From positions 300,401 to 364,400 of the forward strand of contig NW_017804276.1 of assembly GCF_001625305.1 (NCBI RefSeq): a stretch of 64,000 nt of DNA. The letters are read 5' to 3'. Within the stretch, counting starts at the first letter, position 1, and each line of letters opens with the position of its first letter. The position numbers were made by a program, and so were the translations under genes. Shown here piece after piece: positions 9,880 through 18,886 of the stretch. Origin of the DNA: Branchiostoma belcheri (taxonomy: Eukaryota > Chordata > Leptocardii > Amphioxiformes > Branchiostomatidae). The notes under the pieces were generated by a model that made no database searches, had not been told where the DNA came from, and saw nothing but the letters and a program-made list of their open reading frames with translations.

Positions 9880-12800
9880 CTACTTTAACTTCTGATCTGG
9901 TGATTCCCACTTCTGCTGCTGGCTTTGACTCCGTAGTGTGTACAGATGTTCCCTTAAACTGAAACACAGGTACATTCATGTCTGTTGGTCAGTATTGTAC
10001 AAACAAGAAGAAATCTGAGATTCCAAACTTCCTGGAAGTAATGTAACACAGTCATAATGATCACAATGACTGGTGACAATTTCAGACACCACAATGTTAA
10101 CAGTAAGGCTACACCAATTCAATTTCTTGGTTAATGGATTTTTCTAGAAAACTAATGGAGCGGGCGGGCGGAAAAAAAAAACAGGCCTAGGAATCCTATT
10201 TTTTTTATGGCCCAAAATGGTACAATAGGAGCGAAGTCAACACACCAGTCTGGTTCAAAATTTAAAAAATGAATTTTGAACTTTTAATGATACCCCTGCA
10301 TTGAAAGATGGAAGAACTGTAACAACTAGGAAGAAAAGGACTGTTCAGGGCAAAATATGAGCATTTTGCAGTTGATTCTGAATTTTTTATTTTTTTTTGC
10401 AAATCAGAAAAAAATGAGGTGGGCAAATCCGTTAACCAAGAAATTAAATTGGTGTGGCCTAAGGCTACAAGAAAACATTTCCGAGGTAAAAAAAATTTTT
10501 TTTTTTTTGCAAATCAGAAAAAAATGAGGTGGGCAAATCCGTTAACCAAGAAATTAAATTGGTGTGGCCTAAGGCTACAAGAAAACATTTCCGAGGTAAA
10601 AGATGGGTCTGCCTAGTCTCCACCAGACTTCTTTTGCGGGGTGAATAAATCATAGAAATCGGCCTAAAAAGGGGAGCTGGAGCTTAACTGGCCGGCTACC
10701 TTCTCTGGCCAATTAATACCCTTTTTAGGCCGATTTCTACGATTTCTTCACCCTGCAAAAGAAGTCTGGTGGAGACTAGGGTCTGCCTGCAAATACAGTG
10801 TCTTAGACAAGTGAATCAACAACACACTTCCCCTATGGCCTGAAAAAGGCTATATATATACGTATGGGACTAAATTTTGACCCACCTGTCTACTGTTGGC
10901 TGGTAGTGTTCCCTGACCTGCTGCACAGTCAGTTCTTTGATCTCCTGCATGGTATACTGGCGAGAGATGTTTAGACTTTGAGGTGTAGCACACTCTTAGC
11001 TGATGGGACAGGGCTCAAAATTAACAGTGTCCTTATGGCCACTAAAATTTAGGCTGGGACACCTGAAAAGTCACTTTGGGACATTTTGGGGACAATAGAT
11101 TGAAAAATAACCTCAGAATGCCAGGCCTACTTTTGTCAATCAGGCACACGTCTCAGCTTTTGGCTTGGAAAAGCTCCCCATATTTCTTGTCTACTCCACA
11201 ATTAAAGCGCGCCCGGGAGTCAAAATGTAAGCAAAATAAAGTTGACTTCATGCAAGTTGTTGTCATACTTCCGGAAAAACAGGTTTGGACATTTCAACCT
11301 CACTTCGGGACAACTGAAATTTATTTTTGGGAGAGAGCTGGGACAAAAAGTTACTTTCGAGGCCTGATGGGAGCAAGGCTACATCTGACTAGCACATTGG
11401 CAGAACGTACAAATGTACTGCACCTGCATGAAACCTGTGGTGTCTTGTGCATTGCACTTGCGCAGAACATCTCTTTCAAGGCCATATTTGCATACCCGGT
11501 ATTTAGGATCATCCCGTCTACATTTTACAAATGTGTCGGAAAGAATCAAAGATATTGTCCGCAAAGGGCAAAATCCCGGTGAAACACTGACCAATCATCT
11601 AGTAACTACAACCGTGAAAAATTCCAGGTTTCGCGCAGGTGAAGTACTTCCTGACAACATGCTTCCACAGTCAACTGTAATCTGTAATGCATTACTCTTG
11701 TCCAACTTTCACTCCAAGTGTCCCATGTACAATGTATGTAAATGAGTCTTAACTCATGGCAATCCAAGTGTCCCATTTATGTAAATGAGTCTTAACTCAC
11801 GGCATATATACAGGCTTGTCTGCGGAAGTAGGCGTGCCCCTCCTCGTCCTCATGTATGGGATACAGCACGGCACCTCCAGGGAGCGCCACATCGTTTTCA
11901 GGGTTGGAAGTGTTAAAGGGCAATACTGTAATCTCGATCACGTAGTCAGGTGCAACAAAACCCTGTGGAGAAACAATAAGAAACTGACCGAGGATTAACC
12001 TGAGTGCCAGACCCCAGTGCTTAGAATACAGAAAATGCTACTGGTCCCATTGACTGCGTCTCTATTACAGGTACCGGCTACCACTACATACATGTACAGA
12101 CCCTTGCTGTTTACATATGTAGCCCACCAATTCAGCCCTTGCAGGGCTCGAAATACTTTTTACAGCACGTTGGCAAAAATTTCAGGTGAAATTTGACAAA
12201 TTTATGTGCAAAATCACATTTATGTCGGTGAAGGTTAGACATTCAGGTAATAAGATATGCCAAAAAATTGTTACTCAGGCAACTGGATATACAGTAATTT
12301 TGGAAAAGGTCAGATGTTTCAGGTAGCATTCACTAGCTTTCATCAGAGACACTAGAGACTGCAGGAGAATGGCAGGTTTATAAGCAAGAACTATTGATTG
12401 AAATGCAAATAAGTCCAAAAAGAAACAAAAGTTGGACAAGTCAGGACAATGATGGTGCAAATTAGTCAAGAAGCTCCTGTTTCAGAACAGTGTTGTCTGT
12501 CCTTGGTGCTGGGAGTGCCAAATCCCAAGTAATTTTTGCTTCTTTGCCTGCAACCCCCCTCCCTTCCTGCTCTAGGTGAAAAATTGCACATTCAAAATAT
12601 TTTAAGTGCAAATCTTGAAAGTCATGTGCATTTTGCATATTGCACATGGGTATTTTGAGCCCTGCCTTGGTTACAAAAGAGAGAACTGATGGCCAAATAA
12701 CCTACCCAACCGATTTTCATAGTTAATTACGTAAGTATCGGTACCATGTTGAACTGAGCCAGAGCATCCTTGTCACACCAGCAGTAGTCAGGAGTCCTCA

Positions 12801-15800
12801 GGAGGTGAGGTCTCTGTCTGGTCTCCTCATCCAGACCCTCCCTAAATCACAGAAGACAGGAGGGTTAAAGGAGTTACTGTACTAAAATCCGGAAGGGAGT
12901 GCTACAATGTATTTTCTGATAGATTATGCTTCAAAGAATACAATGTAACTAGCCGACTTTTTACAGAATTTCGCTGGTGTCTATCAGACACCTTCCTCAG
13001 AGCTTCTGACTGGAGTTCTGCTTCTCACCACTATATGTACTAGAGTAGCCAACGTAGGTGCACTGCTTTTGCAGTGAGAACACAATCCCAAACGTTTCTG
13101 TATTTGTACCCCCCTCTCGTCCCGGTTCTGATAGACACTAAAACGTCAGCACTTTAATAGGCGAGAAATTTTGGTTGCGTAAAAGAAAACTCCTGTATCC
13201 TATACTTAACCAACCTTAGGCCACACCAATTTAATTTCTTGGTTAACGGATTTTTCTAGAAAAATAATGGAGCGGGAGGGCGAAAAAAAATAAAAATAAA
13301 AACAGGCCTAGGCATCGTATTATGGCCCAAAATGGTACGATAGGAGCCATGAAGTCAACACACCAGGCTGGTTCAAAATTTAAACAATGCATTTTGAACT
13401 TTTAATGATACCATTGCATTGAAAGATGGAATAACTGTAACAACTAGGATGAAAAGGTCTGTTTTCAACTGTTCAGGGCAAAATATGAGCATTTTGCAGT
13501 TGATTCTGGATTTTTATTTTTATTTGCAAATCAGAAAAAAATGAAGCGGCGAATCCGTTAACCAAGAAAATAAATTGGTGTGGCCTTATGAAACTATTTT
13601 CGGACATACACTGTACCTGTACCAAATACATGTAGGAAAAGTATTGAAGCAGTTGTCAAACTGGACATGTTTTGGTCATAATAGTTGGCAACTGGTGGAC
13701 GTACCAACCACTAAGTATCTGATACCAGCCCAGAAAAGAACAAGGAACAGTCATGCCTTCAAATATCAGAGTTATTAAGCAAGAATTGAGGTGTTCAAAA
13801 ACTCGTATTTCCCAAGAACTATCGTAGACTGGAACTCGTTGCTACCAAGCACAGTTGGAGCATCATCACTAGAAAGCTTTAAACAACTCCTGCAATGAAA
13901 TGTGCAAAAGATTGAGTGTAACAAGTCGTTCGGTGTGATATAGCTAGCTGCCGCAACACCGAGTGCCTGCAAAGTTGGTGTGTTACGCCAGTTATACCGG
14001 CTATACTGATACTGATACAGAAAGCGTATGTACCTAACATCTGCACCCTTTCCTGCCTCGATTTCTTCTCGTAAAGTGACGACGGGGACAAACTTGATTT
14101 TCCAGCGATGCCTGGCTACTGGAGGGTTGTATCTCCCCATCAGGTCCACCATGCCGGTCACTACATGATCCTTCTGAAAAGGAAAAAGACCACAGATTTA
14201 GACACTCTTTATTACCTACGTGTTGTTATGCATTATCATTAGTTATAGTTGGTAAATAAGGACATAATCTTATACATAAACATTGACAGGAAATTGTGGA
14301 GAAACCTAGGGTTATTTGGGCCTAGGGAAAAAATGTTGTGTTTCCTGTTTCAGTCCTGAAAAAATTAGGGTCGGTAGGTGGGGATTTTTTTTTTCTTTTT
14401 TTTTAGACTTCAGTGATATCTACATAGCCTTTTGGGGTCCAACGGTCCAACCTATATAATACAGTTTAACCAAGGACATTGTACAGAAGAGGTTTCTTTG
14501 CTCACAACATCGGCGGCAAAAAAAGACAAAGCGTAATACAGGAAGTCAGCGGATACAGGGAAACCAGCTGGAGATAGGTCCATGGTATAACTCGCCTGTT
14601 CTTGGTAAAGGCCGAGGCCGAAAAATTACCGCCAAGCCAACCTAAGGTTTGGTACCCAGGCCATACACAAGACTCTTGTGTGTGGCCTGGGTACCAAACC
14701 TTTGGTTGGTTTGGCGGTAATTTTTCGGCGAGGATCTACTGAACTGAGGACAATGAGTATTCCTCCTACCTGGTACTGTGTGAGTCTGATGCCCTTCACA
14801 CGGCCGTCGTCTGTTATTCCCAGGTACACCGTCCCTCCCTTCCCAGTGTTCAGGAACGCATTCAGGGCTCTGAACACAAAACACAGTCATGGCAGAGTCA
14901 TGCAATCCTTCAAGAATTGGATAAAAAACATCTTGTAATGATCTTGATCAACACAAAAACCCGGGCCTGGTTCGAACCCACGACCAAACCCAGGCACCAG
15001 TCCACAGGCAGACACTCTAACCACTCGACCGAAAGGTCTAGACCCATTGGCCGGGTCAGTTGGCAGCGCCTATAAACCCCCCACTGTTACATCTTGAGTT
15101 TTTTTCTTTTTCAAGCAAATTTGTACCGTGGTTAAAACACATTGCAACCTGCCAATGCTTTAAATTCATTTAAAGGCAAAAAATACTAGTCTTATAACTT
15201 TAGTTTTACACGTACGTATATCAGGCCATGTTGATTTGATTGTATGCGTGCACAAGTTTTTATCCGTTTCCAAACAAAAATGTTTTAAACCAATGTGTAA
15301 ATCATACAAAGCAACTGCAAAATATATGCTGAAGATTGCACACAAAAAATATTGTAGAATGATACTAATGTCCAAAATCAATTCCAAAGGTAAGGAAGAA
15401 AATGTGAAGAAATGAAAATAAAAGAATTGCTATTATTCGCCATATATAATATATATACCATACTGAGTCATTTGTTCAGCCTTCCTGACGACATAGATTT
15501 CATGAGGACAACTTTTTTTACCAATTGAAACTTTTTTTTATTCTCAAGCTCGCATTGATCAGTTTTTAGGTTCCCAGAGGTCATGGCCTCAGCTTCAAAG
15601 TTTGATAAAAGAATTTCAGCAATGATGTTCCTTTACATGTATTTTGAACCAGTACTTTGATTCTAGCAGTACAGTTACCCCGGTACTCAGCACGTCAGCA
15701 GAACGTACTGCGGCTAGTGCTGCATACCTAAACCCACATTTAGGTTCAGGTCCGGATTCAAGTCCAGAGGTTTAGGTTCAGTTCCGGACTTGTAATTCTG

Positions 15801-18719
15801 GACCTAAATCCATGGAATATACAAAATTGCATGTTGGCAACCTTAAAATGTTGTCTGGGTGAAACTTTGGCCACATAACATGGAGGCCGGTACTTGACAA
15901 TGCCTGATGTCAATGTTTTCTTCATTTTGCAGCATTAGATTTTGCAATCTATGGAAGGCTTTAGGTGGTTTGGAAAGAAAAGGGGTATGTGAAATGGTCT
16001 TTTATGGTAATAAGTCCGGACTCGGTTCTTGACTTTTAGGTTTTTTTGGACTTGAACCTAAACATTCTTACAAGTCCGGATCCAAGTCCAGTGAACCGGT
16101 ATGCAGCACTAACTGCGGCTGCGCAAAACCCTGCTTTTTCGTTGGATTTTTGGGCACCGTTGCATTAGAATTTTGTCTGTTGCAGACGATATCTTTTCCA
16201 ACATAACATTTGGAAACTACAGACGGAGTGTTAACTTTTTATACGCGAATACAACCCTCATATGAGATGTTCTGCCAAAGTGCAATGCATAATACATTGG
16301 TAGCCAGGTTTGCACAGGTGCAGTACGTTCTGCCGACGTGCTCTGGTACTTTATGTAGCTGACCTTGAAATGGCTCGGCGTGACCTTCTCTCGCTGCCTG
16401 GCTGATAGCACCAAGATGGCAGCTCTTCCACCGCCAGATTGCGATGACCTTTGAACTCATGGTTGAAGTCCTCCTCGACATCCACGACAGAGTCTCTGAC
16501 GTAAAAAAGTTTCTTGGACGTCGTTTTGGACTCTCCTGATCCTGTAGCCATTGCTTGGACTGTAAAAAATTCTAGGAGGTAAGGCCACACCAATGTAATT
16601 TGTTGGTTCTTGAATTTTTCCAGATTTTTTTTCAGGAAAAAACATGAAGTGACAAGGCGAAAGAGAATAAAAACAGGTCTAGGCATCCTGTTATAGCCCC
16701 AAATGCTACAATAGAAGCCATGAAGTCAACACAAAAGGCTGGATTAATATTTAAACAATAAATTTTGAACTTGTAATCAAACCACTGCATTGCAGATGGA
16801 AAAACTGTATTGGGGGCAAAATATGACTTAATTCGGAACCAGTATTTTTTTCTCTTTTTTTGAAAATCGGAAAAAAATGAAGAAGTGAATCTGAGAACCA
16901 AATGAATTGGTGTGGCCTAAAGCAGTCATCCTCAACTGAGGGTCTGCATGGGGGGGTCCTGGCAACGGTTAACGGTGAATTCAGCAGGGCTGATAACACT
17001 TAACGGTAAATTCAGGACGGTCGGCAACGCTTAACGGTAAATTGACAGGCTTTTTTTCGAGCTGCACTGGATTTGGTATCTCGCTTTGTGAGAAAAGGTG
17101 ATCATTGACAAAATTACGTAACGTTATATCTCTTACATGTAATGAAGCACGCATTAAATGTAAGTGTTTCCTGTGTTTCCCACCTGCCCTGGACCCCGAG
17201 TGCGCCCACAAATACAGAGGAGTCCGAGTCGACGTCGGCCAGTTTGCATTTTTTCAGTCTGTCGAGTTTTACCGATGGATTTTGAGAGGGGAGCGCCGAA
17301 GGATGCTCCCCGGGAAATTTAGGATTTTTAAGCCTTCAAAAACGCAATTTCCCGCATTTTGAGAGGCAAATCATGGTGTTGAGAGTGTTTGTCGGTCCTT
17401 CGGATGTTTTCATATTTTACTCAAGACTTTTGTTAATTTGCCTGTCAAGGTTGACGGATTCGTTAAAAAAGTTTTAAAAATTATGTAACTCTCCGTAAAC
17501 TTCCAGAAATTGACGGGAAACTGGTGCTGGCTAGAGCCAAAGGGGACCTAGCGCAGAAAGCGCGAGTCGAGCGCCAAAGGCGCGAGCAATGTAGGGGGGT
17601 CCGGGGGCATTCTCCCCCGGGAAATTTTGTATTTTTAAACTTGCAATGACGCATTTTCCTGCACTTTGACAGGCAAAATTAGCCGTAACGAAGAATTATT
17701 CATTAACGCTTAACGCTGAATTCAGGATGACAAATAACGTTTTACGTTGAATTAAAACGACCAATAACGCTTCACGAGGAATATACTGATAACGCTTAAC
17801 GTTGAATTAGAGCGGACCGGCAACGATTAACGGTAAATTAAAATAGCCCATAACGGTTAACGAAAAAGGGCATGCAGACCCTCTCAACTGAGGTGAAGCA
17901 TGATGCTTTTTATTATCTTGTGTACTATATCTAACATTCATAACCATGCAAACGGGGCCCCCTAATCTTCTTCATATGTGTGTTGTGGCTACTGCACTTA
18001 GATTTCATGATGAAGGCCACTTTCTTTTGCCATTTTTTGTTTATTCGTACGCTCGCATCAATTTCGGGGTTTCCATCTTGGATGTCATCCATATAATCAA
18101 ATCAACATGGCCAAATTAGCAAATAATAGAGGCCAACGATTGCTTGGGGAGCTGGCAGAATTTAACTTTGTGGCTAGCAAATTCCTCTGACAAATTGCTC
18201 ACACTTCTAAAGCACTATCATGGTCCATTTTTCGTAACTTTCGGGCCCAAATTGTATTCAATATACTAAGGTCTGGTGTTGAGACAAACACCCTAAACCG
18301 ACTCAAAGTTGTACCTTTCGCTAAAGCTCACACCAGCCTCTACCAGGCTTCAGGAAGCGGCTGGAAAGAGTAGAAATCGGCCAAATAGAGAGATAGCATG
18401 CCAAGCGGCAAAATGTACTCTCCAGCAACACCAACTCCCTTGGCATTGGCCGATTTCTACGTACTCTTTCCAGCCGCTTCCAGAAGCCTGGTAGAGGCTA
18501 AGCTCACGCTACTGGTGTGAAAGTGTGCCCTTTCAAAAGAACCGCCCTTAAGGCGTGCCCCACAAAACGCCCAGTCACGAGGCACACCTAAAGTTACGTG
18601 TAAACACATGACAGATCGATACTCACATTCCTACTGACTCACCTGGGGGTCACTAACCTCTCGTCTCTCCAGCTGCACTCTCGCGAGAACTGGTGCAACT
18701 CCACACCCAGAAAACTCGG
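9880..18719 (-). CDS. Schlafen AlbA_2-like domain protein (5' end uncertain)
   Basis: Seven minus-strand exons join without breaking frame: 18719-18643 (or 18658 with an alternative donor of the same phase), 14869-14770, 14173-14034, 12841-12745, 11962-11801, 10956-10886 and 9958-9880 (TAG). All have AG acceptors and GT donors. The second exon reads ALNAFLNTGKGGTVYLGITD then DGRVKGI, the core of the AlbA_2 nucleic-acid-binding fold found in Schlafens and related proteins. Later exons are conserved-looking but unassigned; they include HRWKIKFVPVV, RTPDYCWCDKDALAQF and a Gln/Lys-rich C-terminus. About 241 residues are visible. The start codon was not found: the first exon has an acceptor (CTTCTTAACAG) and no Met, so an upstream exon must exist, perhaps overlapping the divergent PIP4P gene. 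Introns hold many MITEs. Confidence 0.65.
10107..10569. mobile_element. PIF/Harbinger-like MITE with duplicated right end
   Basis: The left terminus is GGCTACACCAATTCAATTTC and the right is its complement at 10459, with TAA on both sides. A 110-bp segment covering the right end is tandemly duplicated: the terminal GGCC recurs at 10456 and 10566. Confidence 0.75.
10614..10778. mobile_element. Fold-back element with 9-bp target duplication
   Basis: Long arms (TAGTCTCCACCAGACTTC on the left and its complement on the right) enclose a GC-rich centre. The direct repeat GGGTCTGCC flanks it at 10605-10613 and 10779-10787. It lies in the last part of the AlbA_2-like gene region, about 100 bp from exon 10886-10956. 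Confidence 0.85.
11393..11672. mobile_element. MITE, AGCATGTTGGCAGAACGTAC family
   Basis: The ends are related to the copies at 15689-16342 and 22629-22876. The internal block GCATTGCACTTGCGCAGAAC is shared. Open frames that cross it are chance. Confidence 0.6.
11720..11800 (-). repeat. Tandem duplication at a splice donor
   Basis: A block of about 45 bp (TCCCAT, then ATGTAAATGAGTCTTAACTC) occurs twice in a row. The second copy ends exactly at the minus-strand donor of the exon ending at 11801, so a decayed second donor-like copy (CATGAGTT) follows inside the intron. Confidence 0.6.
12138..12664. mobile_element. Element with GCAGGGCTCGAAAT inverted ends
   Basis: The left end GCAGGGCTCGAAATACTTTT matches the complement of the right end (GTATTTTGAGCCCTGC). 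A similar end occurs at 21793. No protein-coding signal was found. Confidence 0.5.
13219..13585. mobile_element. PIF/Harbinger-like MITE, full copy
   Basis: The inverted ends are GGCCACACCAATTTAATTTC and its complement, about 25 bp each. TTA lies on both sides (13216-13218 and 13586-13588). Internal purine-rich and poly-A segments are as in its siblings. Confidence 0.85.
13684..14021 (+). mobile_element. LINE 3' fragment, second copy
   Basis: It matches 3205-3530 over its length, but stops interrupt the frame (for example after KYQSY). It ends in the same GGCTATACTGATACTGATACAG tail. The tail is only 13 bp from the end of the AlbA_2-like exon at 14034. Confidence 0.75.
14326..14412. mobile_element. 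End fragment of the 60.8-kb element family
   Basis: GGCCTAGGGAAAAAATGTTG and TGTTTCCTGTTT, followed by a TTAGGGTCGGTAGG stretch, match the two ends of the 1.6-kb element at 60769-62376. Confidence 0.55.
14613..14733. mobile_element. Fold-back element in AlbA_2-like intron
   Basis: The arms start CCGAAAAATTACCGCCAAGC and meet at a short loop near 14676. The structure is almost entirely palindromic. The flanks share only CGAGG, so it is not clearly one of the 9-bp-duplication elements. Confidence 0.7.
14950..15055 (-). mobile_element. tRNA-derived SINE-like fragment
   Basis: The minus strand has an A-box-like GGTCGAGTGGTTAGAGTG and a B-box-like GTGGGTTCGAACC. The spacing and the missing acceptor stem do not make a functional tRNA, so a tRNA-derived SINE head or tRNA pseudogene is more likely. 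Confidence 0.5.
15224..15589. mobile_element. PIF/Harbinger-like MITE (GGCCATGTT family), decayed right end
   Basis: The left terminus GGCCATGTTGATTTGATTGT and the following segment match the full copy at 26789-27174. The right end is eroded (GGTTCCCAGAGGTCATGGCC). Confidence 0.65.
15689..16342 (-). mobile_element. MITE, AGCATGTTGGCAG family, split by a hAT-like insertion
   Basis: The ends AGCACGTCAGCAGAACGTAC and GTACGTTCTGCCGACGTGCT are inverted repeats. The element is interrupted at 15715-16111 by another element, with the host target sequence duplicated. Confidence 0.7.
15715..16111. mobile_element. hAT-like MITE with 8-bp target duplication
   Basis: The inverted ends TAGTGCTGCATACC and GGTATGCAGCACTA are perfect. 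The 8-bp direct repeat ACTGCGGC flanks it at 15707-15714 and 16112-16119. TAGTG-type termini and 8-bp duplications are the hAT signature. The inside repeats AAGTCCGGA/TCCGGACTT motifs. Other copies lie at 7745, 19352, 20437 and 41375. Confidence 0.85.
16583..16917. mobile_element. PIF/Harbinger-like MITE
   Basis: The ends GGCCACACCAATGTAATTTG and GAATTGGTGTGGCC are inverted, and TAA lies on both sides. The internal segment matches the siblings at 13219 and 21176. Confidence 0.8.
16928..17893. mobile_element. DNA element with arrays of subterminal TTAACG repeats
   Basis: The inverted ends CTCAACTGAGGGTCTGCATG and CATGCAGACCCTCTCAACTG bound a ~965-bp element. Within about 120 bp of the left end and 200 bp of the right end, a degenerate motif (AACGCTTAACGGTAAATT) recurs roughly every 20-30 bp. 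The middle is GC-richer and has no convincing coding frame. Repeated subterminal motifs act as transposase binding sites in CACTA and hAT elements; the family is not resolved. Confidence 0.7.
18000..18115. mobile_element. GGCCATGTT-family MITE, right half
   Basis: From AGATTTCATGATGAAGGCCA to AATCAAATCAACATGGCC it matches the right half of 26789-27174. Confidence 0.65.
18334..18500. mobile_element. Fold-back element with 9-bp target duplication
   Basis: The arms AGCCTCTACCAGGCTTC...GGCCGATTTCTAC face each other around a short centre. The flanks AGCTCACAC (18325-18333) and AGCTCACGC (18501-18509) differ at one base. A relative of this element sits in all five ZNF inter-unit spacers. Confidence 0.8.
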
Positions 18720-18848
18720 CTGTTAAGAAGTTAGTCACTTTTAAACACCTTTTTTAAACTTATTACTAAAATCATAATCACAAAAAGTGTTGTGAATATT
18801 TAGGAATATTAAATTTGGTGGAGATTTTATGATTGTTGGTTTTTGCTT

Positions 18849-18858
18849 GTCACGTGAC
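18849..18858 (+). promoter_or_regulatory. CLEAR box / palindromic E-box GTCACGTGAC
   Basis: GTCACGTGAC, the full palindromic consensus bound by TFEB/TFE3/MITF-type bHLH-zip factors, lies 28 bp upstream of the PIP4P start codon. Vertebrate TMEM55B is reported as a TFEB/TFE3 target. The same interval lies 130 bp upstream of the first recognised minus-strand AlbA_2-like exon. Confidence 0.7.
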
Positions 18859-18886
18859 CGGACAGGTCAGATTCACATGACTCAAA

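Noticed and set aside
10419-10616. Plus-strand open frame with an internal repeat
   Set aside because: It is created by the 110-bp tandem duplication of a MITE end.
14950-15055. Functional tRNA gene on the minus strand
   Set aside because: A- and B-box-like motifs are present, but a proper acceptor stem and anticodon arm could not be drawn; a SINE-like fragment is more likely. The same applies to 25672-25748.
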